A DNA stretch of 57,483 nt. Source: DATLBA01 sp035527275. Its GTDB lineage: Bacteria; Planctomycetota; Phycisphaerae; FEN-1346. Below are positions 9,044-18,651 of the stretch, piece after piece (within the stretch, counting starts at the first letter, position 1; every line of letters starts with the position of its first letter). The DNA is taken from positions 1 through 57,483 of the forward strand of contig DATLBA010000059.1 in NCBI GenBank assembly GCA_035527275.1, written 5' to 3'. A program made the position numbers and the translations under genes. The notes beneath the pieces are model-generated. The model was given only the letters and a program-made list of their open reading frames with translations, made no database searches and was not told the DNA's origin.

Positions 9044-9208
9044 TTACGGCGGCGGCTCGCCCCCGCGGGCCCGGCGGCGCCTCTTGTAGGCGCCCTTGCC
9101 CTTCTTGGGCGTCTCGACGCGCTCCTGCTGGCCCGGCAGCCATCGCCGCCGCGGAAACTTGCCCGCCCCGGCGGGCGAGGGCTTGCCACGACCGTGACGT
9201 TTGGACAT
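9044..9208 (-). CDS. ArfA-like alternative ribosome-rescue factor (54 aa)
   Basis: A 54-residue, very basic protein. Residues 30-43 read RVETPKKGKGAYKR, which lines up with E. coli ArfA RVEKNKKGKGSYMR. In ArfA this stretch enters the empty mRNA channel of a stalled ribosome and the protein recruits release factor 2. The N-terminal half (MSKRHGRGKP...PRRRWLPGQQ) is shorter than ArfA's and has no clear helix. The ATG overlaps the stop of the enolase-superfamily gene (TGATG), implying translational coupling. In E. coli, arfA mRNA is cut by RNase III; here rnc is the convergent neighbour. Another small basic nucleic-acid binder is the alternative. Confidence 0.6.
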   Translation of the reverse strand: MSKRHGRGKPSPAGAGKFPRRRWLPGQQERVETPKKGKGAYKRRRRARGGEPPP

Positions 9209-10374
9209 CAATCGTACTCGATCCGCAAGGCGCGCCGGGCCACGCGCCGGACTTTGTGCGGCTGGACGTAGACCCCAAGGCCCGGACCGTTCATCGCCCG
9301 AACGAACCCCCCGTAGCCGAACGAAAGCCGCTCGCGCGTCACGTCCGACCGCAAGAGGAACCGGCCGTAGGACCCTTCTGCAAATCGGACGCGCCGGCCC
9401 ATAAGTTCAAGAAAAATGCGCCCGGCGGCGGTCAGGATTCCCGTCTCGCCGACCATGCACCCGAGTTGGAAATCGAGGCCGGACCGAAGCGCCAGGTCCG
9501 CCAGGGCGAGGCTCTGCACCAGGCCGCCGTTCTTGGAAATGCGGATGTTGAAGAGGTCCACCTGCCCGCCGCGCACCAGGTTCCTCGCCCGCTCGACGGT
9601 CAGCAGCGATTCATCGAGCATGATTGGCACGCGGGAGCGCCGGCGGAGTTCCGCGAGCGCCTCTTCATTACCTTTTGCCAGAGGCTGTTCCACCGCCAGA
9701 ACCCCCCACCGGTGGAGCGACACGGAACGCCGGACCGCCTCCTCCAGGTCCCACGCGCCGTTGGCGTCTACGCGGAGGGTCCGCCGCGTCGGCCCGCGCC
9801 GCCGCGCCAGCCCCCGGCCCAACTGGCGGTGGCACTCGGCCAGGTTCGCCTCGTCGCGGTCGAGATCGCTTCCGACCTTCAGTTTATAATCGCGAAACGC
9901 CAGGAGCCGCATCAACCGCAGGTCCCGCCGCACCTTCTCCACAGGCCCGGCCGACAGAACGCCGCTGACTCGGCGCAGCAAGCGCCGCGGCTTCAGGCCC
10001 AGCCGGGAGGCGAGCATATCGGCGACGCGGCTGCGGCGCGACTTGGCCACCGCGTCAAGATACGCGAGTTCCACCGCGCACCACGCGGCATTGTGGACCA
10101 CGCTGTCCTCGACGATTGGCGGCTCGGTCCATACGGCGCCGCGCGCCACACGGTCCGAGTAAACCGTGCGAATGATTCCGACCGCCGACTCGAGCGTCTC
10201 GCCCGTCACGTAGTCGCGCGGGATGCCCTCCCCCCACCCGACTGTCCCGTCGGCCAACTCGAGGCGCACCAGGATCCCCTCGCTGGTGTCGCGTCCGGCG
10301 GCGGCGTGCTCGAAGCGCACACGCATCGGAATCCGGTAGGTCCAGACCTCCAGACTCTTCGGCTTCGGGACCAC
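9208..10374 (-). CDS. Enolase-superfamily (mandelate racemase/muconate lactonizing) enzyme
   Basis: 388 residues. The barrel-end residues of the MLE subgroup are visible in order: KLK acid/base pair (DYKLKVG), three metal ligands (RVDANGAWD, VEQPLA, MLDESL) and the second catalytic lysine (NIRISKNGG). These enzymes abstract a proton alpha to a carboxylate; dipeptide epimerase, o-succinylbenzoate synthase and cycloisomerase are all possible, and no neighbour decides. GTG start at 10374 with AAGGA about 7 nt upstream. It is translationally coupled to the ArfA-like gene. Confidence 0.85.
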   Translation of the reverse strand: MVPKPKSLEVWTYRIPMRVRFEHAAAGRDTSEGILVRLELADGTVGWGEGIPRDYVTGETLESAVGIIRTVYSDRVARGAVWTEPPIVEDSVVHNAAWCAVELAYLDAVAKSRRSRVADMLASRLGLKPRRLLRRVSGVLSAGPVEKVRRDLRLMRLLAFRDYKLKVGSDLDRDEANLAECHRQLGRGLARRRGPTRRTLRVDANGAWDLEEAVRRSVSLHRWGVLAVEQPLAKGNEEALAELRRRSRVPIMLDESLLTVERARNLVRGGQVDLFNIRISKNGGLVQSLALADLALRSGLDFQLGCMVGETGILTAAGRIFLELMGRRVRFAEGSYGRFLLRSDVTRERLSFGYGGFVRAMNGPGLGVYVQPHKVRRVARRALRIEYD

Positions 10375-10549
10375 GGGCTTCCTTTCCGGCTCATTCCGGC
10401 GGCCTGATTATCCGTGAAGGCTGTGCGACCGTCAACCGGCGGCGCAGGCGGCGCGCCGCGCGAACTCCGAGCCGCGGCCCTTGGTCGCGGGCATGTTCAG
10501 CGCGTAAGGCGTGAACAGGGTCTGGAAGGATTAGAAGGTGTTTCAAAAC

Positions 10550-12619
10550 TTAGCGGCGAGGGGGCGGCCGCCGCGCGGGCCGCTCGAAAGACGCCGACCC
10601 GTCCGCGCCGGCCCCGACCGCTTCCGAATCGGTTTTCGCCAGTGGCCAGTTGTCGGCCTGATCGGCAGCGGCGAGGACCGCCTCCACCACCTGCGCGTCG
10701 AACTGATCGCCGGCGCCGCGGCGAAGATACGCCAAGGCCTCCTGGAGCGAGTAGGCGCCGCGGTGGGGGCGCGGGCTGGTCAGCGCATCGAGCGCATTGG
10801 CCACCGCCAGGACACGCGCCTCGATCGGAATCGCTTCGCCGGTCAGGCCGTCCGGGTAACCGCGCCCGTCCGGCCGCTCGTGATGATGGCGAACGACGCC
10901 CGTCTCCCGCCTGAGAAAGCGAAGCCCTTCGAGAATCTTCGCCCCCACGGCCGGGTGCTGCCGCACGAGCGCCCATTCGGACTGGCTGAGCGGCCCCTGC
11001 TTCCGGAGCACGTCGTCCGGAATGGCGTATTTGCCGAGGTCGTGCAGCATTGCCGCGTGTCGGATAACTTCCCGCTGGTCCGGCCTGAGACCCATCCGGT
11101 CTGCGACCGCCGCCGCATAATCGGCCACGTGTTCCGAATGGTGGGCGAAGCAGTCGTGGCGCATTTCCAGGGTCTGGACGAATTGATACAGGTGCTCCAG
11201 GCAGACGTTCTGCTTCTTCTCGGTCATGGAGCCCACGCACTGCTGGATTCGGCGGGTTTCCGCCAAGTGCGCCAGGCTCGGCTCAGCGTCGCCGCTGTTC
11301 ACCTCCTGCCAGGTGACGGCGCGGTTCCCCCCCAACCTCTTGGCGGCGTACATCGCCTCGTCGGCCATGTGGACCAGGTCCTTGCGGAAAAGGTTCTGGC
11401 CGGGCCGGAGCACCGTCACACCGAGGCTGGCGCGCAGGGATATCTCCAGATCGCCACAATGCGCTGGATGGTCGTTCAGGCGGCGGCGGACAACGTCGGC
11501 CACCTGCGCGGCATCGTCAAGGTTGGTGTCGGGAAAGACAAGCAGGAACTCCTCGCCGCCGTAGCGTGCGACGATGTCGGCGGCCCGCAGACGCCCGCGA
11601 AGTAACTTCCCGACATGCTTCAGGACCGCGTCGCCGGTCTCGTGGCCGTAGCGGTCGTTGACCAGTTTGAAGTGGTCAATGTCCATTATGACAACACCCA
11701 AAGGCGTCTGATTGCGTCGGCTGCGCGTGATTTCCCGGTCCAGCAGGATGTTCGCGTGTCGCCGGTTGGCCAGGCCGGTCAGATAATCGGTGGCGGCGAG
11801 GCGTTTGAGTTCCTCGTTGGCCCGCTCGAGGTCCGCCTTGGCGCACTCGAGGCGGGTCTGCTCGCGGCGCAACCGGCTCTCGGCCTCCTTGAGCCGCGTA
11901 ATGTCTTTGGCGATGGCAAGGCATCCTTCGCCGCTTCCGTTGGCCCCGGTCAGTTCGGTCACGGTCAAAAGGGCCCAGAAAACACCGCCGTCCTTACGGA
12001 CCATGTGAATTTCCTCTTCGAAGAGGCCTTGCTCGCGGACCGTCCGCATCACCCTTTCAACGATGGCGTGCTCGTGCGGGGGATGAAACTGCCTCACGTT
12101 CATCTTGCCGATGACTTCGTGCGGCCCCCACCCCAAGATATGCGCGCTGCCGGGGGTGTAGGAAGTGACCAGGCCCTCCGAATCGCAGACGATAATGCAG
12201 TGCTCGGTCGCGCAATTGAGGATGGCGCGGAGTTTCGCCTCCTTGAGGCGCACCTCTTTGGTTTGGCGCTGCTCGGTGCGAATCCTGTCGCGGGCGGCCT
12301 TGTGGGCAAGATAAAGGTCGCGGCACCAGAAGACGCACCCCGTTAGAATGAAGAAGTAGGCTGCAAGGTGCAAAAGCAGGTGTGCGGTCGCCGCCCGGCC
12401 GGAGGCGGCTCCCTCGAGCGCCGCAGCCGGGGCGAGAATATTGAGGACCTCAACGACAATCAACAGAACGACGCCAAGGGTGACGCTGCCGTAACTGACC
12501 ACACGCCCACCGGCCCATCTTCCCCATATCGGAATGCCGACGGCCAGCAGCGGCAACACCGCAAGCCGGAGCAGGGCTTGGGCATCAAGCGAGGTCTCCA
12601 CGAATTTCCCTAGCCCCAT
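10550..12619 (-). CDS. Membrane PAS-GGDEF-HD-GYP c-di-GMP signalling protein
   Basis: 689 residues. The N-terminus has several membrane helices (first ~105 residues), then a PAS domain (about 130-255), a GGDEF cyclase with intact active site ARYGGEEF and inhibitory-site RAAD five residues before it, and an HD-GYP phosphodiesterase with HDLGKYAIPD, HHERPDGRGYP and the trailing DALTSPRP. Both halves keep their catalytic motifs, so it can in principle make and break cyclic di-GMP. The PAS domain is the likely input. No other c-di-GMP gene is in the window, so the target is unknown. The family call is firm; the dominant activity is not readable. Confidence 0.92.
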   Translation of the reverse strand: MGLGKFVETSLDAQALLRLAVLPLLAVGIPIWGRWAGGRVVSYGSVTLGVVLLIVVEVLNILAPAAALEGAASGRAATAHLLLHLAAYFFILTGCVFWCRDLYLAHKAARDRIRTEQRQTKEVRLKEAKLRAILNCATEHCIIVCDSEGLVTSYTPGSAHILGWGPHEVIGKMNVRQFHPPHEHAIVERVMRTVREQGLFEEEIHMVRKDGGVFWALLTVTELTGANGSGEGCLAIAKDITRLKEAESRLRREQTRLECAKADLERANEELKRLAATDYLTGLANRRHANILLDREITRSRRNQTPLGVVIMDIDHFKLVNDRYGHETGDAVLKHVGKLLRGRLRAADIVARYGGEEFLLVFPDTNLDDAAQVADVVRRRLNDHPAHCGDLEISLRASLGVTVLRPGQNLFRKDLVHMADEAMYAAKRLGGNRAVTWQEVNSGDAEPSLAHLAETRRIQQCVGSMTEKKQNVCLEHLYQFVQTLEMRHDCFAHHSEHVADYAAAVADRMGLRPDQREVIRHAAMLHDLGKYAIPDDVLRKQGPLSQSEWALVRQHPAVGAKILEGLRFLRRETGVVRHHHERPDGRGYPDGLTGEAIPIEARVLAVANALDALTSPRPHRGAYSLQEALAYLRRGAGDQFDAQVVEAVLAAADQADNWPLAKTDSEAVGAGADGSASFERPARRPPPRR

Positions 12620-12762
12620 CCCGTCTCAGCGCTGTCCCCCGGAAGTCGTTCGGAAACCTTATCGGCAACTCGGAAGCCGCTCATTAGCCAAAGGCGGCCG
12701 GAGCAAAAATCAGAGGGCGACGCGCGAAAAAAGTGTAACGATCCGAAACAGCAACGAAATGC

Positions 12763-13236
12763 TCAAAGCGAGTCCAGTTTGGCGGCGATTCGGCGCCAAT
12801 GGGTCCCTTCCCAGAACACTTTCGCGCACCGCGTGCACCGATAGTAAGCATCACACCATCCAAGGGTGCGCGCCGGCACCTCAGGGCGTGCCGCCTCTTT
12901 CGGTATGGGCGCCAGCCGCCCGCCGCAGGCCATGCAGCGGGGTTCGCGCCGCTCCAGCCCCAGCGTCCGTATGACGAACCGCAGTTGTTCCACCTTGTCG
13001 CGGTCGCGCGGCACGAGGATCGCGCGGATGCGCCCGGAGCGCACCGCCCCGTGCTCCATCAACCGCGTGTCGGCCGTCAGAAGGATTCGCCCGCCGGCCA
13101 GGACGCGGCGAATGAGGTCGGTGTCGTCGATGCCCTCGACCCAGGCGGCGTCGTAGCCCGCCGCCCGAAGCCAGCGGGCCAGCCCCCCGAACATCGCATC
13201 GCACCAGAAGGCGGGGTATTCATCGAGGTTTGCCAT
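12763..13236 (-). CDS. Mut7-C RNase-domain protein with zinc ribbon
   Basis: 157 residues. The N-terminal PIN-like Mut7-C fold has the acidic positions WCDAMFGGLARWLRAAG and DDTDLI plus LLTADTRLM; the C-terminal zinc ribbon is CMACG...CTRC. Members are predicted single-strand RNases related to toxin-type PIN domains, but stand-alone bacterial ones have no settled role. ATG at 13236 has no clear ribosome site. No antitoxin-like partner is adjacent. Confidence 0.82.
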   Translation of the reverse strand: MANLDEYPAFWCDAMFGGLARWLRAAGYDAAWVEGIDDTDLIRRVLAGGRILLTADTRLMEHGAVRSGRIRAILVPRDRDKVEQLRFVIRTLGLERREPRCMACGGRLAPIPKEAARPEVPARTLGWCDAYYRCTRCAKVFWEGTHWRRIAAKLDSL

Positions 13237-13358
13237 TTGGCCAGTTACAACCGCCCCCGGTTGTATTCATCGAGGGCTGTGCCCGATCGCCGCCACGCTT
13301 GGCCCGATGCGGACCCGTATGGGCGCGGCGCGCCGAGTGAACTCGGCGGCCAAATGGT

Positions 13359-14573
13359 TCACGCCCCGAACTTGGCCAGGCGTCCGGCGTGGGCAAGCGC
13401 CAGCGGCATCAGATGCATGCTCGGCCGAAGGCCCAAGCCGCCCCCCGCGCACGCGATCTCGTCGAACCGGTCCACCGCGTCCCGCCGCACCGTCCGAGCC
13501 GAAAGCAGCACGGGAACCGGGTGCCACGAATGGGACTTCATGGCCGAAGGCGTTGAATGGTCCGCCGTCACCGTCAGGACATCGGGCCGGAGTTTTTCAA
13601 GCGCGGGCAGCGCCCCGTCGGCCTCCTCGATGGCCTTGACCTTCGCCTCGAAGTCGCCGTCCTCGCCGGCCTTGTCGGTGTGCTTGTAATGCAGGAAGAA
13701 GAAGTCGTACTCGTCCCAGTGGTCGGCAGCGCTGGCAACGTCGCGCTCGACCTCATTGAAGGCGGGGAGTTCCTCCATCCCGACCAGTTTCGCGACGCCG
13801 CGATACATCGGCGTGCCGGCGACCACCGCCGCCTTCAGGCCGAACCGCTCGGCCATGCTCGGCCAGTTCGGTTTCTTCGCAAAGCCCCGCGCAAGGAGGC
13901 CGTTGGCCCGATCCTCATCCGCAAGAACCTCGAACGCCCGCGAAAGAACCTCCCGCACAACCTTGGCGGTCCGGGCTGTCTCTTCCGAATCGTCCGTCGC
14001 TCGGACCTCCAATGGCGGGACGCCCGTCCGCTGAGGGTCGGTGTCCTCCACGCCGTCGCCCAACCCTTCGCCTCGAAGCACGAGCAGGGCCCGATGCTCC
14101 TTCACCGGCGACCAGAGCACCTCGACCCCGTCCACTTCCTTAATCTGAGCGGCGAGTTTCTCGACCACTTTCGCCGATTTGTCGGTGGAGATGCGGCCGG
14201 CGCGGCGGTCCGTAATGTTGCCCCTGGTGTCCAGCGTGCAGAAGTTCAGACGCGCGGCCACGTCGCTGGGCTCCAGGTCGAATCCGACGCCTGTGGCCTC
14301 CAGGGCCCCGCGACCGATCTCGTACTCAATCGGATCATAGCCAAAGAGGCCCAGGTGCCCCGGGCCGCTGCCCGGCGTGACGCCGGGATACACCGATTCC
14401 AACAGGCCGCAGATGCCTTCCCTGGCGAGCCGGTCGGCGTTGGGCGTCCGGGCGGCCTGAAGTTCCGTTTCCCCGTTCGGGCCGCTCGTGATGCCGCCCA
14501 CCCCGTCCCAGACAAACAGGATAATCTTGGACCCGTTGTCCTGAAGCAGCGGCCTCAAATCCATACTTGCCAT
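13359..14573 (-). CDS. apgM: 2,3-bisphosphoglycerate-independent phosphoglycerate mutase, archaeal type
   Basis: Interconverts 3- and 2-phosphoglycerate in glycolysis. 404 residues, matching the ApgM branch of the alkaline-phosphatase superfamily rather than GpmI (~510). Visible family points are the first metal site FVWDGVGGI, the GSGPGHLGLFGYDP active-site region, and late metal ligands FFLHYKHTDKAGEDGDFEAK and VTADHSTP. A purine-rich GAGGGAGAAGGG precedes the ATG at 14573. ApgM is common in archaea and also found in anaerobic bacteria and planctomycetes. Confidence 0.93.
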   Translation of the reverse strand: MASMDLRPLLQDNGSKIILFVWDGVGGITSGPNGETELQAARTPNADRLAREGICGLLESVYPGVTPGSGPGHLGLFGYDPIEYEIGRGALEATGVGFDLEPSDVAARLNFCTLDTRGNITDRRAGRISTDKSAKVVEKLAAQIKEVDGVEVLWSPVKEHRALLVLRGEGLGDGVEDTDPQRTGVPPLEVRATDDSEETARTAKVVREVLSRAFEVLADEDRANGLLARGFAKKPNWPSMAERFGLKAAVVAGTPMYRGVAKLVGMEELPAFNEVERDVASAADHWDEYDFFFLHYKHTDKAGEDGDFEAKVKAIEEADGALPALEKLRPDVLTVTADHSTPSAMKSHSWHPVPVLLSARTVRRDAVDRFDEIACAGGGLGLRPSMHLMPLALAHAGRLAKFGA

Positions 14574-14632
14574 GCCCTTCTCCCTCGGTTGCGCGGAAGG
14601 GAAAGAAGAATGCCCCCGACAGGCAAACGGCC

Positions 14633-16129
14633 CTACCGCTTTTTGATCAGGACGAACGTCTGGCTGTTGCCGGCGCGGACCAGCATCAGTACGCCACGAC
14701 TCAAGTCCACCTCCTTAAGCGCGTCGCGGAACGCCGAGACACTGTGAACCTTCCGGTCGCCGACTTGGAGGATGAGCATGCCGGGCCGAAGCCGCGCCCT
14801 CGCCCCCAGACTGCCCGGCTCGACGCCTGTAATCAGGACGCCCTGCCCTTCCTTGTAGCCGAAGCGCTGGGCGGCTTCGGGCGTGACGTCGCTGACCTCG
14901 ATGCCGAGGTCCTCGATTGCGGCCGGTCCGTTCGGCTGTCCGAGAGCCGCCTCGGGCTGGCCGCTCCGCCGCCCGATCTCGACCGTCAGCGTCTCGCGCT
15001 CGCCCTTGCGCAACACGGCCACTTTGACCTCGCTGCCCGGTTCGGTCCAGGCCACGGCTTCCTTCAGCGCGGCCATGTCCTTGACCGGTTTGCCGTCGTA
15101 TTCGACCACCACGTCGCCTGCCCGGAGGCCGCCCTTGGCGGCAGGGCCATCCTCGAAGACCTGGCTGACGAGTGCGCCTTCGGCCGATTCAAGGCCCATC
15201 GCCTCAGCCATTTCCCCGTTCAGATCGCCGATTTGGACCCCGAGCCAGCCGCGGACCACCTCGCCCTTTTCTTTCAGGCGGGTCATGATCTCGCGGGCCA
15301 TGTTCGCGGGGACGGCAAAGCCGATGCCCATGTAGCCGCCGGATCGGCTGGCGATGGCGGTGTTGATGCCGATTACCTCGCCGCGCATGTTCACCAGCGG
15401 TCCGCCCGAGTTGCCGGGATTAATGGCCGCATCGGTCTGAATGAAGTCCTCGTAGTCGGCGATGCCGACGTTGGCGCGGCCCTTGGCGCTGATGATGCCG
15501 GCCGTCACCGTTTTCTGGAGGCCGAACGGCGCGCCGATGGCCAGAACCCAGTCGCCGACCTCCATTTTGTCGGAATCGCCGAGCGGCGCGACCGGAAGTC
15601 CATCGGCCTTGATCTTAATCACCGCGACGTCGGTGGGTGGGTCGGCGCCGATGATCTCGGCCTTGAACTCGCGTTCGTCGGCCAGGCGGATGGTGATTTC
15701 ATCCGCTCCGGCCACGACGTGGTTGTTCGTCAGGATGTAGCCCTCGGAATCGACAATCACACCGGACCCGAGGCCCTGGCGCTCATATTGCCGCTTGGGC
15801 GTTCGACCTTCCTCAGGTTCGATGCCGAAAAACCGACGCAAGATGTCGTCGTGGAAACCGAACGGGCTGGCCGGTGCCTCGATCGTTTGACTGGTTCCCA
15901 CGGCGACGACGGCGGGTCCGACGCGCTTCACCGCCGTTCGAAACGCCGCCGACAGGCGCGTCACGTCCGCCGGAACCGGCAGCGCCTCCGCACCGGGCGA
16001 TGCGCCAAGGGCCTCCGGCCGATTAACCGCCGGTGATACCCGGTTCATCAGGGCTGGAACCAGCACGCCCGAACCGACAATAATCATCAGGGCCACGACA
16101 AGCACCAGAAGCAGCCGAACATTGCGCAT
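14633..16129 (-). CDS. HtrA/DegP-type periplasmic serine protease
   Basis: 498 residues with an N-terminal signal or anchor (LLLVLVVALMIIVGSGVLVP). The trypsin-like domain has His in LTNNHVV, Asp in TDVAVIKI and Ser in NPGNSGGPL. Two C-terminal PDZ domains follow (GWLGVQIGDL...GLRAGDVV and GVLITGVEPGSLGARARLRPGM). It degrades or refolds damaged envelope proteins. Start at 16129 behind GAGGAGG. The gene is divergent from kptA. Catalytic residues are intact, so the activity call is confident; DegP versus DegQ/DegS type is not. Confidence 0.94.
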   Translation of the reverse strand: MRNVRLLLVLVVALMIIVGSGVLVPALMNRVSPAVNRPEALGASPGAEALPVPADVTRLSAAFRTAVKRVGPAVVAVGTSQTIEAPASPFGFHDDILRRFFGIEPEEGRTPKRQYERQGLGSGVIVDSEGYILTNNHVVAGADEITIRLADEREFKAEIIGADPPTDVAVIKIKADGLPVAPLGDSDKMEVGDWVLAIGAPFGLQKTVTAGIISAKGRANVGIADYEDFIQTDAAINPGNSGGPLVNMRGEVIGINTAIASRSGGYMGIGFAVPANMAREIMTRLKEKGEVVRGWLGVQIGDLNGEMAEAMGLESAEGALVSQVFEDGPAAKGGLRAGDVVVEYDGKPVKDMAALKEAVAWTEPGSEVKVAVLRKGERETLTVEIGRRSGQPEAALGQPNGPAAIEDLGIEVSDVTPEAAQRFGYKEGQGVLITGVEPGSLGARARLRPGMLILQVGDRKVHSVSAFRDALKEVDLSRGVLMLVRAGNSQTFVLIKKR

Positions 16130-16360
16130 CGCTTTTTCCTCCTCGAATCCGACGGCCTCCCACTCTCGAAGAAAACGTCCGGTAGCACCTTTGACTTCTT
16201 AATCTTACGTCCCACCTTGCACGCCCGCAAGGCCTTCTCGCGTCGGGCCGGGACCGCGCCCAACAACCGATTTTTCCTTGCCGCGCACCCGTGCGTCCTC
16301 TACCCTATTATAGTATAGGAGTCATTTCTTACGCAAATGCGACAGTCGTAGGAGCATCCC

Positions 16361-16957
16361 ATGGAACGGCCCAGGGAGCCGAATTGCCGGCGCCAAGGGA
16401 GGCCGGACCGCCCTTCGCGCCAGGAACGGATCAGTCGGTTCCTCGCCTTTCTTCTCCGGCACCACCCGGAGGAGGCGGGTCTCGAACTCGACGAGCGCGG
16501 CGCTGCCGGCCTGGAGGAGGTGGTGGAAGCGGTGCGCGCCCAGCCCGGTCTGAAGGACACCACACGGGACGAGATCGAGCATCTGGCGACCTCGGAAGCG
16601 TCCGGGCGATTCGAGATCACGGGCGACCGAATCCGAGCCCGATACGGCCACACTTTCGCCCGCCCGATCCGCCACGAGCCCGCCGAGCCGCCCAACACGC
16701 TCTTTCACGGGACCACGCCGGACGCCGCCGAACAAATCCTCACCGAGGGACTTGAGCCGACCGGGCGGCAATACGTGCACCTTTCGCCGGACACACCGGC
16801 TGCACGCGAGGTCGGCCGGCGACGCTGCGAGAGCCCTGTCATCTTCCGCATCGACACGCTCAGCGCCCGGAAGGTGGGTGTGCGGTTCTATCCTGCGAGT
16901 CCCGCCGTTTGGCTTTCGGATCCGATTCCGCCCGAATGCATTACGCGCCTGGAGTAG
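16361..16957 (+). CDS. kptA: RNA 2'-phosphotransferase (Tpt1/KptA)
   Basis: 198 residues. In yeast Tpt1 removes the 2'-phosphate left at a tRNA splice junction, passing it to NAD+. The family motifs appear in order: FLLRHHPEEAGL (Arg-His), RARYGHT, LFHGTTPDAAEQIL and RQYVHLSPDTPAA. Bacteria usually lack the ligase that makes this mark, so the natural substrate here is unknown. ATG at 16361 has AGGAG 7 nt upstream. An AT-rich TATTATAGTATA at about 16308-16319 probably belongs to its promoter. No RNA ligase gene is adjacent. Confidence 0.9.
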   Translation: MERPREPNCRRQGRPDRPSRQERISRFLAFLLRHHPEEAGLELDERGAAGLEEVVEAVRAQPGLKDTTRDEIEHLATSEASGRFEITGDRIRARYGHTFARPIRHEPAEPPNTLFHGTTPDAAEQILTEGLEPTGRQYVHLSPDTPAAREVGRRRCESPVIFRIDTLSARKVGVRFYPASPAVWLSDPIPPECITRLE

Positions 16958-17099
16958 GCGGTCCGGCTTGGTCTTGCGGGCCACAGAGGCTGACAAGTGG
17001 TGCCCCTGGGCCGGCGGGCCGGTTTTCCATAGCCTTCCCGCGCAGTTGTTCTTATGCTTGACACGAGCCGGATGACTCGGCGCGGCGCGCGAGGTCCCC

Positions 17100-18635
17100 A
17101 TGACACGCTGGAGCGGAAAGCGAATGCTGCGGCTCCTTGGATTCGCGGGAGTCATCGCACTGGGCCTGTGGGGTCCGGTGCCCGCCGAGGAACCCTCTCC
17201 AGAAGCCGACGCCAAGGCGGTGCGCGCCGCACGCGTGCCCATGACCGGCTTTATCGACGAAGCCCTTCGGACCTCGGTGGTCCGCCGCGCCAAGGACGCC
17301 GTGGCCGACGGCTGCGGCCTCATCATTTTCCACATCACCTCCAACGGCGGCGAGGCTGGCGCCGGCCTTGAACTCAGCCGGGACCTGGAGCGCATCGGGC
17401 GCGAAGGAGTTCGGACCGTGGCGTTCGTGGACGCCAAGGCGTACAGCGCGGCTGCCCTCACGGCCCTTTCCTGCCAGGAAATCATCATGACACCGGAAGC
17501 CTCGATCGGCGACTGTGCGCCGATTCTCATCGGGCCGCAGGGCGTCGCGACGGTGGAAGGCACCGAGCGCGAAAAGATGGAAAGCGTCCTACGCGAGCGG
17601 ATGGAAAGCCTGGCCGAAAAGCACGGGTATCCGCCGGCCCTGACTCGCGCCATGGTCACCCGCCGCATCGTCGTCATCGAAGCCGTCAACAAGAGGACGG
17701 GCGAAACTCGCTACATCGAAGAAGACGAACTTTTCGGCCTCGGTCCCGATTGGGAGAAGGGGAAGACGGTCGATTCGGCCGACGAGTTGCTCACCGTCGG
17801 CAGCGAAAAGGCAAAGCGATACGGAATTGCGAAGCACGTTGTTACCTCGCCGGACGAACTCTACGACATTTACTTGATTGAGGGGCGCATCCGGGTCTAC
17901 GCCGCCACTTGGGGCCAGACGCTCGTTCTGTGGCTCAACAACATGTACCTGAAAGCGCTGCTCGTGCTGATCGGGTTGCTCGGGCTGTATGTCGAGATGA
18001 CCACGCCGGGGTTCGGCGTGCCGGGCACGATCGGCCTGGTGGCGTTCGGCCTCTTGTTCGCCGCGTCGTTTCTGGCGGGTCGGCCCGACTGGCTGACGCC
18101 GCTTATGTTCGTCGTGGGACTGGCGCTGCTTTTGGTTGAACTTTTCATCACGCCCGGCTTCGGCGTGCTGGGCGGCCTGGGAATCCTGTTGCTGGTCGGC
18201 AGCATCATTCTGGCGCTCCCGACCTTTGAAGGGCTGCCCAGCCGGGACGTCGAGTGGTCGGAACTCGGCCGCGCAGTAGCGGTCACGGCAGGCGTGCTCG
18301 TTGCCTTTGCTGTTTGCGCTTTCGCCCTGGCGCGATTTTTCCCGCGCATACCGGTCCTCGGCAAGTTGGCGCTGGCGCCCTCGATCGTGTCGGACGGCTC
18401 CAGCCACGCGGCCGGCGCGCGGCAGGAAGGAGGAGTCGCCACCGGGGACATCGGCGAGACCGTCAGCAAACTCCACCCGGCGGGCAAGGGGCGTTTCAGC
18501 GGCCGGCTCCTCGACGTCGTCACCGAGGGCGATTTTCTCGACGCCCATCGCCGCATCGAGGTCGTCCGCGTACAGGGCAACCGCATTGTCGTGCAACCTG
18601 TCGAAGACGCATCAAACGACCGGACCGACGCCTGA
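17100..18635 (+). CDS. NfeD-family membrane ClpP-class protease (long form)
   Basis: 511 residues: signal peptide, ClpP/SppA-like domain (about 45-250), four or so membrane helices (about 275-420), and a C-terminal NfeD OB-fold (about 450-510). The crotonase-fold landmarks are FHITSNGGEAGAGLELS and the presumed nucleophile S in DAKAYSAAALTA, followed by SIGDCAPI. Long NfeD proteins cleave hydrophobic C-termini of membrane proteins and pair with flotillin/stomatin-like scaffolds. The next genes are a short NfeD and FloA, so this is one membrane-microdomain cluster. Start ATG has GAGGT just upstream. Confidence 0.88.
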   Translation: MTRWSGKRMLRLLGFAGVIALGLWGPVPAEEPSPEADAKAVRAARVPMTGFIDEALRTSVVRRAKDAVADGCGLIIFHITSNGGEAGAGLELSRDLERIGREGVRTVAFVDAKAYSAAALTALSCQEIIMTPEASIGDCAPILIGPQGVATVEGTEREKMESVLRERMESLAEKHGYPPALTRAMVTRRIVVIEAVNKRTGETRYIEEDELFGLGPDWEKGKTVDSADELLTVGSEKAKRYGIAKHVVTSPDELYDIYLIEGRIRVYAATWGQTLVLWLNNMYLKALLVLIGLLGLYVEMTTPGFGVPGTIGLVAFGLLFAASFLAGRPDWLTPLMFVVGLALLLVELFITPGFGVLGGLGILLLVGSIILALPTFEGLPSRDVEWSELGRAVAVTAGVLVAFAVCAFALARFFPRIPVLGKLALAPSIVSDGSSHAAGARQEGGVATGDIGETVSKLHPAGKGRFSGRLLDVVTEGDFLDAHRRIEVVRVQGNRIVVQPVEDASNDRTDA

Positions 18636-18651
18636 TGAGGGAGCTACAAGC

